This document shows positions 17,700 to 27,571 of a stretch of 64,000 nt of DNA, piece after piece. Each line of letters opens with the position of its first letter. The first letter of the stretch is position 1. Made by a program: the position numbers and the translations under genes. The stretch is taken from assembly GCF_900111075.1 (NCBI RefSeq), contig NZ_FOFZ01000004.1, forward strand, positions 1 to 64,000. Direction: 5' to 3'. The notes beneath the pieces are model-generated. The model worked only from the letters and a program-made list of their open reading frames with translations, ran no database searches and was not told the DNA's origin. The stretch comes from Flavobacterium frigoris. GTDB taxonomy: Bacteria; Bacteroidota; Bacteroidia; Flavobacteriales; Flavobacteriaceae.

Positions 17700-19583
17700 T
17701 TACTTAGATGTCCAAGTATTATCCTGTGGTGTAGCATCCATAAAAAGTCCGCCATCTAGTGTTACTGACTTCATCTTTTTAGTTCCTTTAAAACTAATCG
17801 TTGCTGTTTTTTGGTTGGCTTCCCAAATAGCTGGTGTTTCATGAACTGTTTCTTTAGTCCCATCTGCATAGACAATATTTACATCAAACGGAATCGCAAA
17901 TCCACCTTCGTTTTTGATTAAAATTGTTTGTGTTTTACTATTCGAATTCACATTTGCAACAGCGACATCAATATAATTATTAGTAAAAAACCAGTTATTA
18001 AAGAACCAATTTAAATTTTTACCTGAACTCGTATTTACCGAATTGAAATAATCCCAAGGAATAGGATGTTTACCATTCCAGTCTTCCATATAATTGTGTA
18101 ACACTTTTTTAAATAAATCATCGCCCAATAAATCTTTTAAAGCCAAATAAGAAAGTGATGCTTTACCGTATGAATTATTACCATACCCCGCACCTGAGAG
18201 TTGAGTTGACATCGAAATTATAGGCTGATCTTCTTCGGCAGATTTATCATTTATATAGCGATTTACTCTAAATTGCTTGTAAAATTTATCTGCCGCATCT
18301 TTACCATGCTCTGCAATTCCGATAAGATATTCTAATGTTGTTGCCCAACCCTCATCCATAAATGCATAGCGGCTTTCATTAATTCCCATATAAAAAGGGA
18401 AATAGGTATGAGCGATTTCGTGATCTTGTACCAACTGAGCAAAAACAGCATCTCCCATTTGAGAATCGTTTACCATCATTGGATATTCCATATCAGCAAA
18501 ACCTTGAAAGGCAGTCATTTTAGAATAAGGATAAGGAATTCCAGGCCAATTATTAGAAAACCAAGCCAAAGCGTAATTATTGTTTTTTACCGAGTTAATA
18601 AAATCAGTTCCTTTTACATCATAAGCTGCTTGAGTACTCACACGACGATTGGTCTTGTTGTCTACAATGACACTTCCTGCATCCCATAAATAATGACTAC
18701 TCAAACCAAAACATACATCTGAAATATCATTCGCTTCAAATTTCCAAGTATTCCAATCGTTTTGCAAAGTAACTTTACCTTCCTTCATTTCTTGCTCATT
18801 TGCAATATGAATAACGGCATCAGAGGTATAGGATTTTTTTAATCTATTTGAAAACTCAGCTTGCAAAACGGCATCAGGATTTAGTAAATCTCCTGTAGCA
18901 TAAACTACATAATTTTTAGGTGCTTTTATCGAAAAACTATAATCATTGAAGTCATTATAGAATTCCTGACGATCTGTGTGCGGCAATTTATCCCAGCCAT
19001 TATAATCATCATAAACGGAAACTCTAGGGTAACTGTATGCTACAAAAAATGTAGTTTCATCAATTTGTCCTTCACGGCCACTTTCTTTAGACAAAGGGTA
19101 ATTCCAGTCAATATCTAAAGTAGTTTTGCTATTAGGTACCAATGCTTTTTTTAGTTTAACAGTACCAACAGTTCCCCAATTTTTAGCATTTTCATTGTAA
19201 ACTTCTCCATCAATTTTAAAAGAAGTAATTATTAATCCTGCTGATAAAAAATCAGGGCTTACTTCTCCTCCTCTCGGTGAGGTGGGTTTATGAAGATTGT
19301 TTACAAAACGAATAACTATTGTTTTTAAAGTATCCTTACTATTGTTTTCATAAACGATACTTTCCGTTCCGCTCACCATTTTTGTATCTGGATCTACACT
19401 AATTTCCATGGTGTATTTTCCGTGGTTTTGCCAATACTTATCTCCCGGCTTTCCGTCTTTGGAACGACTGCCGTTTGAATAGGCTTCTTTTATATTTCGC
19501 GGAGTATAGAGTTCTTGAGCAAAACTATTTTGTGCAAAAAATGCCACCGCTAACAGTACTAATAAAATTATTTTTTTTCTCAT
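17700..19583 (-). CDS. Secreted M1-family zinc aminopeptidase
   Basis: 627 residues with a cleavable signal peptide (LLVLLAVAFFAQNSFAQ). The M1 catalytic motif is HEIAH (His388, Glu389, His392), with the third zinc ligand Glu411 in FMDEGWATT, at the M1 spacing. The GAMEN-like exopeptidase motif is replaced by QGFADMEYPMM, typical of the Bacteroidetes secreted branch. The N-terminal saddle domain covers residues 50-260. Probably periplasmic or outer-membrane facing and active in peptide use. Single gene with a strong terminator. Whether it acts as an aminopeptidase in fact needs assay. Confidence 0.88.
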   Translation of the reverse strand: MRKKIILLVLLAVAFFAQNSFAQELYTPRNIKEAYSNGSRSKDGKPGDKYWQNHGKYTMEISVDPDTKMVSGTESIVYENNSKDTLKTIVIRFVNNLHKPTSPRGGEVSPDFLSAGLIITSFKIDGEVYNENAKNWGTVGTVKLKKALVPNSKTTLDIDWNYPLSKESGREGQIDETTFFVAYSYPRVSVYDDYNGWDKLPHTDRQEFYNDFNDYSFSIKAPKNYVVYATGDLLNPDAVLQAEFSNRLKKSYTSDAVIHIANEQEMKEGKVTLQNDWNTWKFEANDISDVCFGLSSHYLWDAGSVIVDNKTNRRVSTQAAYDVKGTDFINSVKNNNYALAWFSNNWPGIPYPYSKMTAFQGFADMEYPMMVNDSQMGDAVFAQLVQDHEIAHTYFPFYMGINESRYAFMDEGWATTLEYLIGIAEHGKDAADKFYKQFRVNRYINDKSAEEDQPIISMSTQLSGAGYGNNSYGKASLSYLALKDLLGDDLFKKVLHNYMEDWNGKHPIPWDYFNSVNTSSGKNLNWFFNNWFFTNNYIDVAVANVNSNSKTQTILIKNEGGFAIPFDVNIVYADGTKETVHETPAIWEANQKTATISFKGTKKMKSVTLDGGLFMDATPQDNTWTSK

Positions 19584-19711
19584 GATTAATTTTTTGAAAT
19601 AAAATGAATACTAATGTACCATTAGTATCAATAAGCCACTTATTGTAACAATAATTATCTAGAAATAAAAAAATAGAATAAAAAGCTTTAGAAATTAACT
19701 CCATAAAAAAA

Positions 19712-19737
19712 CCGCCTAATTTTTTAAGATTAGGCGG
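19712..19737 (-). terminator. Terminator of the gapN gene
   Basis: CCGCCTAAT (19712-19720) pairs with ATTAGGCGG (19729-19737). The A run upstream and T run downstream suit the minus-strand gene ending at 19759. Confidence 0.85.
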
Positions 19738-19758
19738 TTTCAATTTTAATACTTTTGT

Positions 19759-21339
19759 TTACAAAATATAATCGGTTGTAATGAAATTAGATTGATCACT
19801 GTCCAATAAGGCTTGTAAAATTTCATTGTTATAGTCATTGTCTTTTGAAGCCACAAAAGTTCTAATAGAGAATGAACGTAATGCATCGTGGATACTCAAG
19901 GTTCCTACAGCCGAATCTTTTCGTCCTGTAAAAGGGTAAATATCCGGACCTCTCTGGCAAGAACTGTTCAGATTTACGCGACATACCAGATTTACTAAGG
20001 TATCGATAAGCGGCGCGATGGTTTTAATATCTTTTCCAAACAAACTTACTTGTTGACCGTAATTTGACTCCGCCATGTCATTTAAAGGCTCTTGTATGTC
20101 TTTAAAAGTAATAATAGGCACTACTGGTCCAAACTGTTCTTCATGATACACACGCATCTCTTTGTTGACTGGGTATAAAACCGCAGGGAAGATATAATTA
20201 GGTGTATGCTCCCCTCCTTTTTCATTAATCACTTTGGCTCCTTTATCGATAGCGTCATCAATTAATTCTTGAATATAGGCCGGTTTTTCTTTCTCCGGTA
20301 ATGGAGTCAAGACAACTTCCTTATCCCATGGGTTTCCAAAAATCAGTGCATCCACTTTGGCAGCAAATCGTTTGTTGAATTCTTCAGCAATACTTTCATG
20401 AACGTATAATATCTTTAAAGCGGTGCAGCGCTGCCCGTTGAAGGACAAACTTCCAGCAATACATTCTTGAATGGCTAAATCCAAATCGGCATCCGGCAAA
20501 ATTATCGCAGGGTTTTTGGCTTCCAAGCCCAAAATCAACCGCAATCTGTTTTTGTTAGGATGTTGATCTTGCAATGCAATAGCTGATGTACTGTTTCCAA
20601 TCAAAGCCAAAACCGCTACTTTTCCTGATTTCATAATAGGAGCAGCCACTTCTCTACCACGACCATAAACAATATTTATAACACCCGCTGGAAAACTGTT
20701 TTTAAAAGCTTCCAATAAGGGCGAAATTAATAAAACGCCATGTTTTGCCGGTTTGAATACTACTGTGTTTCCCATAATTAAAGCGGGAATTAGCAGCGCA
20801 AATGTTTCATTTAAAGGATAATTGTAGGGTCCAAGACACAGCACAACACCAAGCGGGCCACGACGTACCATAGCATTTATCCCTTGACTTTTAGTGAAAC
20901 GAGCACTATTGCGGTCTAATTTTTTGTAATCTTCAATGGTATCATAGATGTATTCGACGGTTCGATCAAATTCTTTTCTTGAATCAGTAAGTGATTTTCC
21001 TATTTCCCACATTAAATACTTTACCACCTCGTCACGAGTTGATTCCATGTGAGTAACAAAACGGCTCATACATTTGATACGATCTTTAACTCTCATAGTA
21101 GGCCATAATCCCTGACCATTATTAAACGCCACATCTGCAGCATGCACTGCCTCGAGGCCTTCTTTTTCTCCCATAAATGGAACAGAGCCTAATATTGTTG
21201 GTTCATATTTTTCTGAAGATGAAATTGTGGAAAACACGGCTGATGTTTGACCTTCCCATTTTTTCAACTCCCCATTTACTAAATAAGTATCTTGATTTAA
21301 TAAAGTTTTAATCTGAAATTCTTCCGGTATTGCATTCAT
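19759..21339 (-). CDS. gapN: NADP-dependent non-phosphorylating glyceraldehyde-3-phosphate dehydrogenase
   Basis: 526-residue aldehyde dehydrogenase. Catalytic Cys305 is in [11 protein letters not shown] and the general-base Glu in [23 protein letters not shown] is the GapN form of the cofactor-domain entry, and the tail [19 protein letters not shown] matches the GapN group that oxidises glyceraldehyde-3-phosphate to 3-phosphoglycerate with NADPH formation. It is slightly longer than the about 475-residue plant and streptococcal enzymes because of an N-terminal extension. Single-gene unit with its own terminator. A broader semialdehyde role cannot be excluded. Confidence 0.82.
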   Translation of the reverse strand: MNAIPEEFQIKTLLNQDTYLVNGELKKWEGQTSAVFSTISSSEKYEPTILGSVPFMGEKEGLEAVHAADVAFNNGQGLWPTMRVKDRIKCMSRFVTHMESTRDEVVKYLMWEIGKSLTDSRKEFDRTVEYIYDTIEDYKKLDRNSARFTKSQGINAMVRRGPLGVVLCLGPYNYPLNETFALLIPALIMGNTVVFKPAKHGVLLISPLLEAFKNSFPAGVINIVYGRGREVAAPIMKSGKVAVLALIGNSTSAIALQDQHPNKNRLRLILGLEAKNPAIILPDADLDLAIQECIAGSLSFNGQRCTALKILYVHESIAEEFNKRFAAKVDALIFGNPWDKEVVLTPLPEKEKPAYIQELIDDAIDKGAKVINEKGGEHTPNYIFPAVLYPVNKEMRVYHEEQFGPVVPIITFKDIQEPLNDMAESNYGQQVSLFGKDIKTIAPLIDTLVNLVCRVNLNSSCQRGPDIYPFTGRKDSAVGTLSIHDALRSFSIRTFVASKDNDYNNEILQALLDSDQSNFITTDYIL

Positions 21340-21402
21340 TTTGGTTCTTTTTGATATTATGTTTTATTAGTTATAGCAATAGACTTTAGTCTCTTTAAAG
21401 CA

Positions 21403-21714
21403 TCATGGCGACACGATTTCTCCGTCCCAGCCTAAAATCCCTCCCGATAAATTAAAGGCGTTTTCTATTCCTAATTCATTCATTGCTTCGCAGGCTTTGG
21501 CACTTCTAGCTCCTGAACGACAATAGACATAATAGTTTTTACTCTTGTCTAAAGCTTCAATTTCAGAAACAAAAACCGGCCCCTGATGGATATCAATATT
21601 TATGGCATTAGAGATTATTCCGTCATTGTATTCATCCTCTGTACGTACATCTAGGATTACCGCGTTTGCATCTCCTTCAAGTTGAGAAGCCCAATCTTCT
21701 TGTGATAAATTCAT
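21403..21714 (-). CDS. Single-domain rhodanese-like protein
   Basis: 103 residues from the ATG at 21714, chosen because MNLSQEDWASQL begins the domain; a TTG/ATG frame to 21756 adds only an untypical tail. Rhodanese fold with persulfide-carrying Cys65 in the loop YCRSGARS, plus ILDVRTEDEYNDG and GGILGWDGE. No signal peptide, so cytoplasmic; it would pass sulfane sulfur from persulfides to thiol acceptors. It sits at the edge of the sulfide locus, divergent from the Crp/Fnr regulator, with 298 bp between them in which I see no conserved GTRAC-N4-GTYAC site. Confidence 0.85.
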   Translation of the reverse strand: MNLSQEDWASQLEGDANAVILDVRTEDEYNDGIISNAINIDIHQGPVFVSEIEALDKSKNYYVYCRSGARSAKACEAMNELGIENAFNLSGGILGWDGEIVSP

Positions 21715-22012
21715 AAAACTGTTTTTTTGTAAATTTACGATGTTTTTTGATAACAATAAACCTACGATTTTAGAATTAAATAATAAATCAGTGAAAACGT
21801 TTTCGCTACTATTTAATAATCAGTCAATTATATATTTCACTATTAATCGTCAAAAATAGTCCACTAAATCGATAGGAAAATTGCCAATTCTTCAGAGACG
21901 ATACCGTTAGAAATAAGATGACGAACTACTACATCCGTTCCTTTCTCTTATTCAATAATTAACGTACTTTTACATTATTGCAATCAAAAGCTAATTCAAA
22001 CCAAAACTCAAA

Positions 22013-22639
22013 ATGCAAGATTCTCTAAAAAAAACGTTCCCTACTTTTTCCAATGAGTTGATTCAGGATATTCAAAACAACGCATCAATTCAATCCTTTA
22101 AAGCTGGAGATGTCATCATGCGAACGGGGCAGTATATCAACTATACTATGTTGATTACTAAAGGTCAGCTGAAGGTTTTTAGAGAAGGAGAAAATGGTGG
22201 CGAGTTTCTAATGTATTATTTGCAACCAGGACAAGCGTGTGCGGTTTCGATGATATGTGCCTCTAAAAGCCAAACCAGTCAGATAATGGCTAAAGCAGTT
22301 GATGATGTAGAACTGATCATGGTGCCGCTTTCTTTGATGGAAAAATGGATGATGGAACACCGCACTTGGTATGAATTTGTAATTTTCACCTATCGCATCC
22401 GATTTGAAGAATTGCTCGAAGTAGTAGATAGTATCGCATTTAGAGCAATGGACGAGCGTTTAGAATTTTATTTGAAACGACATTCTGATGCCTGTGGTTG
22501 TAAAGATTTAAAATTATCACATCAGGATATTGCGACAGAATTAAATACGTCCAGAGAAGTGATTTCACGATTGCTCAAAAAAATGGAACAACGCGAATTA
22601 GTAAAATTACATCGCAATCATATAGAACTTTTGGCCTAA
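22013..22639 (+). CDS. Crp/Fnr-family regulator, candidate activator of the sulfide regulon
   Basis: 208 residues. Cyclic-nucleotide-binding-like beta roll (about 15-115), dimer helix (122-150), winged helix-turn-helix (168-205) with recognition helix TSREVISRLL, whose Arg181, Glu182 and Arg186 sit where Crp contacts TGTGA. The cNMP-binding signature is absent. Four cysteines (Cys76, Cys82, Cys161, Cys163, the last two in ACGCKD) make a thiol or persulfide sensor or metal site possible. It precedes the TauE exporter by 74 bp, and a matching Crp-like palindrome lies in that gap and at four other promoters in the window. The DNA motif is seen; the link to this protein is inferred. Confidence 0.85.
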   Translation: MQDSLKKTFPTFSNELIQDIQNNASIQSFKAGDVIMRTGQYINYTMLITKGQLKVFREGENGGEFLMYYLQPGQACAVSMICASKSQTSQIMAKAVDDVELIMVPLSLMEKWMMEHRTWYEFVIFTYRIRFEELLEVVDSIAFRAMDERLEFYLKRHSDACGCKDLKLSHQDIATELNTSREVISRLLKKMEQRELVKLHRNHIELLA

Positions 22640-22653
22640 AAAAAATGACCTAT

Positions 22654-22697
22654 GTGACAATTGTTACTGTATGCAAAATAAATAGGGACGACCTTTG
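22654..22697 (+). promoter_or_regulatory. Crp-like operator plus -7 box for the TauE/SafE gene (site 1)
   Basis: GTGAC-AATT-GTTAC at 22654-22667 inside TATGTGAC...GTTACTGTA. The -7 element GACCTTTG is at 22690-22697. From operator centre to the first base of the -7 element is 29.5 bp, the same as in four other promoters here. Confidence 0.8.
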
Positions 22698-22713
22698 TAA
22701 GAAAAATTAACAG

Positions 22714-23502
22714 ATGGAATATATTGGTTATTTAGCTTCAATTATCATCGGTCTTTCTTTGGGTCTAATAGGTGGTGGTGGATCAATACTGGCTGTACCC
22801 ATTTTAGTATACCTTTTTAAAATACATCCTGAGCAAGCAACTAGTTATTCCTTATTCATAGTAGGATTCACTTCAATGATAGGTTCATTTAGCCACTATA
22901 AATTGGGTAATTTAAAAATTAAATCGGCACTGATTTTTGCAGTTCCTTCTATTTTATCTTTACTTTTTGTACGAAAAATTATTCTCCCACTACTTCCCGA
23001 TATTCTCTTTTCTATTGACGATTTTGATATCACTAAGAACTTGTTGATCATGATTGTGTTTGCTTTTCTTATGATTGCCACCTCCGTTTCTATGATTCGA
23101 AAAACAAAAAAAGTCAAAGAAACAAAAGAAATTAATTTTCTGATACTTTCTATCATTGGACTATTTGTTGGATTAATAATTGGATTTTTAGGTGCTGGCG
23201 GAGGATTTTTAATTATTCCCGCATTATTGTTTTTTGCTAATTTACCAATGAAGCAAGCTGTAGGAACTTCACTATTCATCATATTTATCAACTCTTTAAT
23301 TGGTTTTGGCGGTGACTTACTAGGAGGTGTCGATCTGAATTACAAATTACTGTTCATTATTTCGGCCATGGCTATTGTGGGACTGTTTATTGGAACCCAA
23401 TTGTCTAAAAAAATTGATGGAGGAAAATTGAAACCCGCTTTTGGATGGTTTGTATTAGTGATGGGAATCTATATTATCGTCAAAGAACTTTTCTTTAAAT
23501 AA
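22714..23502 (+). CDS. TauE/SafE-family exporter (sulfite or organosulfonate)
   Basis: 262 residues with about eight membrane helices in two repeats, each opening with a glycine-rich motif (GLSLGLIGGGGSILAVPIL; IGFLGAGGGFLIIPALLFF). The family exports sulfite, sulfoacetate or related anions. Beside a sulfide:quinone oxidoreductase and a persulfide dioxygenase, sulfite is the likely substrate, since the dioxygenase makes it. Transcribed from operator site 1. The ATG at 22714 is the only reasonable start. Confidence 0.85.
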   Translation: MEYIGYLASIIIGLSLGLIGGGGSILAVPILVYLFKIHPEQATSYSLFIVGFTSMIGSFSHYKLGNLKIKSALIFAVPSILSLLFVRKIILPLLPDILFSIDDFDITKNLLIMIVFAFLMIATSVSMIRKTKKVKETKEINFLILSIIGLFVGLIIGFLGAGGGFLIIPALLFFANLPMKQAVGTSLFIIFINSLIGFGGDLLGGVDLNYKLLFIISAMAIVGLFIGTQLSKKIDGGKLKPAFGWFVLVMGIYIIVKELFFK

Positions 23503-23509
23503 ATGTTAT

Positions 23510-23553
23510 GTAACATAAGTCACTGAAATACAGTGACTAATATTGTACTATTG
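23510..23553 (+). promoter_or_regulatory. Crp-like operator plus -7 box for the sulfide:quinone oxidoreductase gene (site 2)
   Basis: GTAAC-ATAA-GTCAC at 23510-23523 followed by TG. The -7 element TACTATTG is at 23546-23553, 29.5 bp from the operator centre. The oxidoreductase therefore has its own promoter in addition to read-through from the exporter gene. Confidence 0.8.
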
Positions 23554-23577
23554 TAGTAACTCTAATACTTATCAATC

Positions 23578-24852
23578 ATGCAAGAACATTTTCAAATATT
23601 AATTATTGGCGGCGGTAATGCAGGACTATCTGTTACTTCTCAACTACTTCGTAAAAAAAGCGACCTAAAAATAGGAATCATAGAACCCTCAGAAAAACAT
23701 TATTACCAACCCGCATGGACATTAGTGGGTGCCGGTATCTATGACATCAATAAAACAAGAAGAAAAGAAAAGGATTATATTCCAAAAAATAGTACCTGGA
23801 TTATTGATTCCGTTACTGAATTTGTTCCCACTGAAAACAAAGTGATCTGCCAAAGCGGAAAAGAAATCAGTTATCAATATCTAGTTGTAAGCCCAGGTAT
23901 CCAATTAGACTGGGACAAAATTAAAGGCCTTAAAGAAACTCTTGGTAAAAACAATGTTAGTAGTAATTACTCCTTTGAATTTGCGCCAAAAACTTGGGAA
24001 TTTATCGAGAACTTTAAAGGCGGAACTGCTATTTTTACAAATCCTTCAACACCCATAAAATGTGGTGGCGCTCCTCATAAAATAATGTATTTAGCCTGTG
24101 ATTATTGGAGAAAAAAAGGCATCCTTGACAAATGTGACGTTCATTATATATCTGGAGGAGCCGGTATCTTTGGCGTACCCGAATATGCCGAAACACTTAA
24201 AGAAGTATTAAAAAAATATAAAATTAATACTCATTTTGGCGCTAACGCAACAGCAATTGACGGGGCGGCAAAAACAGTGGAATACGAGACTAAAGATACT
24301 GATGAAACAATAAAACAAAGCTTATCCACAATTGATGCTTCTTGTTACGCCATTGCTGTCACTGATGATAAAGGGGAAACAAAAAAAGTTTCAATGCAAT
24401 TTGATCTTTGCCATGTAGTACCTCCGCAATCAGCACCCGATTTTATTAAAAAAAGTCCGTTGGCTGATCCCAACAGTCCTTTAGGATTTGTAGAAGTTGA
24501 TAAATTCACTTTGCAGCACTCTCGCTTTCCTAATGTGTTTGCCTTAGGGGATTGCATCAACGCACCTGCCAGTAAAACTGGAGCGGCAATACGAAAACAA
24601 GCTCCTGTAGTGGTTGATAATCTTTTATCGATAATAGAAGGCAAAGCGCCTACAGAAAAATATGATGGCTACAGCGCTTGCCCTATTCCTACAGAATACG
24701 GAAAATTAATGCTGGCTGAGTTTGATTATGATAATAAACCAAAAATGACTTTTCCATTTGACCAAGCAAAACCGCGTTGGTCGATGTGGATACTAAAAAC
24801 CAAGATATTGCCTTGGTTGTATTGGAATAAAATATTAAAAGGAACAGCGTAG
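23578..24852 (+). CDS. sqr: Sulfide:quinone oxidoreductase (type II, SQRDL-like)
   Basis: 424-residue FAD disulfide reductase. FAD motif IIGGGNAGLSVTSQLL at residues 9-24; second nucleotide motif near 195; FAD-binding ALGDCINAP at about 322-330. Cys162 in TPIKCGGAPHKIMYL is the diagnostic cysteine of the mitochondrial-type SQR; Cys278 and Cys326 are candidate partners. It oxidises sulfide to sulfane sulfur on a thiol acceptor and passes electrons to menaquinone at the inner membrane (no helix, C-terminal amphipathic tail). The convergent cydAB genes offer the terminal oxidase, and the dioxygenase at 27572 consumes the persulfide product. Confidence 0.88.
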   Translation: MQEHFQILIIGGGNAGLSVTSQLLRKKSDLKIGIIEPSEKHYYQPAWTLVGAGIYDINKTRRKEKDYIPKNSTWIIDSVTEFVPTENKVICQSGKEISYQYLVVSPGIQLDWDKIKGLKETLGKNNVSSNYSFEFAPKTWEFIENFKGGTAIFTNPSTPIKCGGAPHKIMYLACDYWRKKGILDKCDVHYISGGAGIFGVPEYAETLKEVLKKYKINTHFGANATAIDGAAKTVEYETKDTDETIKQSLSTIDASCYAIAVTDDKGETKKVSMQFDLCHVVPPQSAPDFIKKSPLADPNSPLGFVEVDKFTLQHSRFPNVFALGDCINAPASKTGAAIRKQAPVVVDNLLSIIEGKAPTEKYDGYSACPIPTEYGKLMLAEFDYDNKPKMTFPFDQAKPRWSMWILKTKILPWLYWNKILKGTA

Positions 24853-24870
24853 TACCATAGTTCTCCAATA

Positions 24871-24908
24871 AAAAACTCCCTTGCCATACCATGGACAAGG
24901 GAGTTTTT
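24871..24908. terminator. Bidirectional terminator between sqr and cydB
   Basis: Perfect 13-bp stem AAAAACTCCCTTG (24871-24883) and CAAGGGAGTTTTT (24896-24908) between two convergent genes. Confidence 0.9.
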
Positions 24909-24929
24909 GTATTTAGCCTTTTAGATAAA

Positions 24930-26012
24930 TTAGTGTTCACCATAGCCTACGTTATCCATTTTTCCACTAAAGACTTTATATTGGATAATAAAATAAGTGA
25001 TTACCAAAATCAAAGCGATCACAAACCAGTAAACGCCTACTGACAATCCATAGTCATCGGCAGCCACATTGTAAATAGTCAAGGAAGGATTGACACTATT
25101 CGTAGACGGTAAAACATTAGGAAAAATAGAAGCTGCAGTTGATGTAAATCCTCCTACCAAGAATAAACTTGAAAATAAAAACCCGGCGCCATCATGGGTA
25201 AATGATTTCACTTTAAATAATCCAAAAATACCGATAAAGCACAATAAAGGAAAAACCCAAAGCAGCGGATTATCTATATAATTATGAAAAGGCTCAGGCT
25301 CAATATTATGCCAAATTAACAATGAAAAAATTACCAAAGCGAGTAATACAAAATTGAGTTTAAAGACCACTTGTTTTAACTTTGGATTCAAGTCTGAATT
25401 GGTTTTATAGATGATCCAATTGGCTCCATGAATCATTAAAGCTACCACACTCACAACGCCCAAAAACAAGGTAAACCAATCGATAATCCCTAACTGATCG
25501 GCTTTAGGGCTAAATGTAGGATTCCACAAAGGCAAAAAGAAAAAATGAGCTTCCTGAGTAGAAACCCCATTGGTTACCATACCAACATTTACTCCGCGAA
25601 CCACATTTCCTAAGGCAACACCAAAAAATAATGCCAATAATAAACTCGCTATTCCAAAAGCTTTGTCCCAAACAGCCTCCCACATAGGATGGTGTATTTG
25701 TCCGCGCAATTCCAATCCAATGGCTCGAAAGATGAGCAACCATAAAATCATCATTAAAGGCAAGTAAAAACCACTAAAAGACGAGGCATATAATGTAGGA
25801 AAAGCAAAGAACAAAACGCCTCCTGCGGCTATTAACCACACTTCATTAGCATCCCAAAAAGGGCCAATGGCATTGGTTATCGCTTTTTTATCTTTTTCCG
25901 TTTCGGCAAAAAATAAATGAATAATTCCTGCCCCAAAATCATAGCCATCCAAAACGACATAAACCGCTAAAATTCCCATTAAAACAACATACCAAAAGAA
26001 TTCCATGATCAT
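24930..26012 (-). CDS. cydB: Cytochrome bd quinol oxidase subunit II
   Basis: 360 residues, about nine membrane helices. The family start MEFFWYVVLMGILAVYVVLDGYDFGAG is present (second Met at 26006 is an alternative start). GPFWDANEVWLIAAGGVLFFAFP is the CydB signature. It forms the heterodimer with CydA. It abuts cydA directly (cydA stop TAG at 26013-26015). Cytochrome bd resists sulfide, unlike haem-copper oxidases, so its place opposite sqr fits respiration during sulfide exposure. Confidence 0.95.
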   Translation of the reverse strand: MIMEFFWYVVLMGILAVYVVLDGYDFGAGIIHLFFAETEKDKKAITNAIGPFWDANEVWLIAAGGVLFFAFPTLYASSFSGFYLPLMMILWLLIFRAIGLELRGQIHHPMWEAVWDKAFGIASLLLALFFGVALGNVVRGVNVGMVTNGVSTQEAHFFFLPLWNPTFSPKADQLGIIDWFTLFLGVVSVVALMIHGANWIIYKTNSDLNPKLKQVVFKLNFVLLALVIFSLLIWHNIEPEPFHNYIDNPLLWVFPLLCFIGIFGLFKVKSFTHDGAGFLFSSLFLVGGFTSTAASIFPNVLPSTNSVNPSLTIYNVAADDYGLSVGVYWFVIALILVITYFIIQYKVFSGKMDNVGYGEH

Positions 26013-27344
26013 CTATTTTTTTACAGTTTCGGGACCATTTTTAATTATTTTTCCAACCAAAAGTAGAAACAACAAACCTAACAGCAGGTACAAACCTACA
26101 AACCCCAATAAGGTAAACAAGGTATTCCCTGAAGAAACCGTGGGCGATATGCCTTCTGATGTTCGCAGCAAGTTGTACACCAACCAAGGTTGTCTTCCTA
26201 GCTCTGAGGTGTACCATCCAGTAGTATTTGCGATATAAGGAAATGGCATCATAAAAAACAAAGCCCATAAGATCCATTTAGTTCCAAATAGCTTTTTTCT
26301 ATATAATTGCAAAGCTGCCAAAGACATTAAACCAATAAAAAGTGTTCCTAAACCTACCATAATATGATACGCATAATACAATCCTGAAATATTAGTAGGA
26401 TACGTATTTTCATCAAATTGATCTAATCCTTTAACGGCGGTATCCCAATTCCCATAGGTCAAAAAACTTAAAACATTGGGCACCGCAATCTTATTATCTA
26501 ATTTTTTATCTTTTACGTCAGGTTGCCCTATCAAAACAATTTCGGCTCCTTTTTCTTCGGTATGAAAAATTCCTTCCATAGCCGCAAAAGTAACGGGTTG
26601 GTATTTTACCACGTTTTTCGCTAACAAATCTCCCGTAGGCACTGCTACAATTAGACTTGATATTAACCCAAAAACAATCCCCGTTTTTAGAAATAGCTTA
26701 CCATAATCTTCATTGCGCTTACTCAAAATATACAGCGCTCCAATTCCAGCTACTACAAAAGAGCTAGTTACCAGTGAAGCCGCCTGATTATGCAAATAAG
26801 AAGGCCATAACCAAGGATTTGCAAACAAAGCGACAAAATTAGTAAGCACAAATTTTCCGTTAGCCAGAATCTCATACCCTACAGGGTTTTGCATCCAAGA
26901 ATGGGTCGCTATAATTAAAAAACCACTTGCCCACGATCCCAAGAAAATGAGGAGTCCAGTTACAAAATGCCATTTATGTCCTATAATTTTTTCTCCAAAG
27001 AGAAACATACCTAAAAAAGAAGACTCCAAAAAGAAAGAAAACATACCCTCCATTGCTAATGTCTGTCCAATAATCCCCCCTGTTAACTCTGAAAATTTAG
27101 CCCAATTGGTTCCAAACTGAAACTCCATTGGAATTCCCGTGACCACACCCATAGCAAAATTTAAAGCAAAAATCTTCATCCAAAAATGAGTCGCTTTATT
27201 GTATTTTATATCGTCTGTTTTTAGGAATTTCCACTTAAAATAAACAATGATTAAGGACAAGCCCATCGTTAATTGTGGAAAAAGGTAATGAAAAGTAATC
27301 GTGAATGCGAACTGCATTCTATCATAAAAAAGCATTTCTTCCAT
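26013..27344 (-). CDS. cydA: Cytochrome bd quinol oxidase subunit I
   Basis: 443 residues, the short form without the long Q-loop insertion. FHYLFPQLTMGLS carries His19, the haem b595/d axial ligand; FQFGTNWAKFSELTGGIIGQTLAMEGMFSFFLESSFLG contains conserved quinol- and haem-site Glu residues (given here only as landmarks FGTNWAKF and AMEGMFSFFLES). It oxidises menaquinol and reduces oxygen without proton pumping. The likely -7 box TATCTTTA (minus strand, 27361-27368) is weak. The Crp-like site 3 lies about 150 bp upstream but is positioned for the divergent dioxygenase gene. Confidence 0.95.
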   Translation of the reverse strand: MEEMLFYDRMQFAFTITFHYLFPQLTMGLSLIIVYFKWKFLKTDDIKYNKATHFWMKIFALNFAMGVVTGIPMEFQFGTNWAKFSELTGGIIGQTLAMEGMFSFFLESSFLGMFLFGEKIIGHKWHFVTGLLIFLGSWASGFLIIATHSWMQNPVGYEILANGKFVLTNFVALFANPWLWPSYLHNQAASLVTSSFVVAGIGALYILSKRNEDYGKLFLKTGIVFGLISSLIVAVPTGDLLAKNVVKYQPVTFAAMEGIFHTEEKGAEIVLIGQPDVKDKKLDNKIAVPNVLSFLTYGNWDTAVKGLDQFDENTYPTNISGLYYAYHIMVGLGTLFIGLMSLAALQLYRKKLFGTKWILWALFFMMPFPYIANTTGWYTSELGRQPWLVYNLLRTSEGISPTVSSGNTLFTLLGFVGLYLLLGLLFLLLVGKIIKNGPETVKK

Positions 27345-27501
27345 ACTGAAGTATTTTTTATAAAGATACCCTAAATCTAAACTGCTTACGTAATCTAATT
27401 TACATAATTGTTCTTTTTATCTCCTGATATTTATCATTATTTTTTATAAATAGCGTTAATAACTTTGTTATGAGATATTTATAGAAAAAAAAAGTAATTA
27501 T

Positions 27502-27545
27502 GTAACATTAGTCACTGTGAAATAGAAATACAAAAATTATCTTTG
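27502..27545 (+). promoter_or_regulatory. Crp-like operator plus -7 box for the persulfide dioxygenase gene (site 3)
   Basis: GTAAC-ATTA-GTCAC at 27502-27515 followed by TG. A perfect -7 element TATCTTTG is at 27538-27545, 29.5 bp from the operator centre. Confidence 0.85.
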
Positions 27546-27571
27546 TATAAGAATTTTAAAAAAATACTATC

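Noticed and set aside
19262..19290. Possible repeat-derived codons (HKPTSPRGGEVS) in the M1 peptidase, similar to the CTCC/GGAGG repeat
   Set aside because: The match to the 59724 and 59801 elements is loose, and a Pro-Arg-Gly stretch may be natural in this variable loop.
21757..22012. Autoregulatory Crp-like site for the Crp/Fnr gene itself
   Set aside because: No GTRAC-N4-GTYAC match in the upstream gap; only a weak TACTTTTA box at 21965.
23533..23551. A second GTGAC word behind site 2 (cagtgactaatattgtac)
   Set aside because: The partner half-site is absent at four-base spacing, so it does not fit the motif.
27361..27515. Control of cydAB by Crp-like site 3
   Set aside because: The site lies about 150 bp from the weak cydA -7 box, while its spacing matches the dioxygenase promoter exactly.
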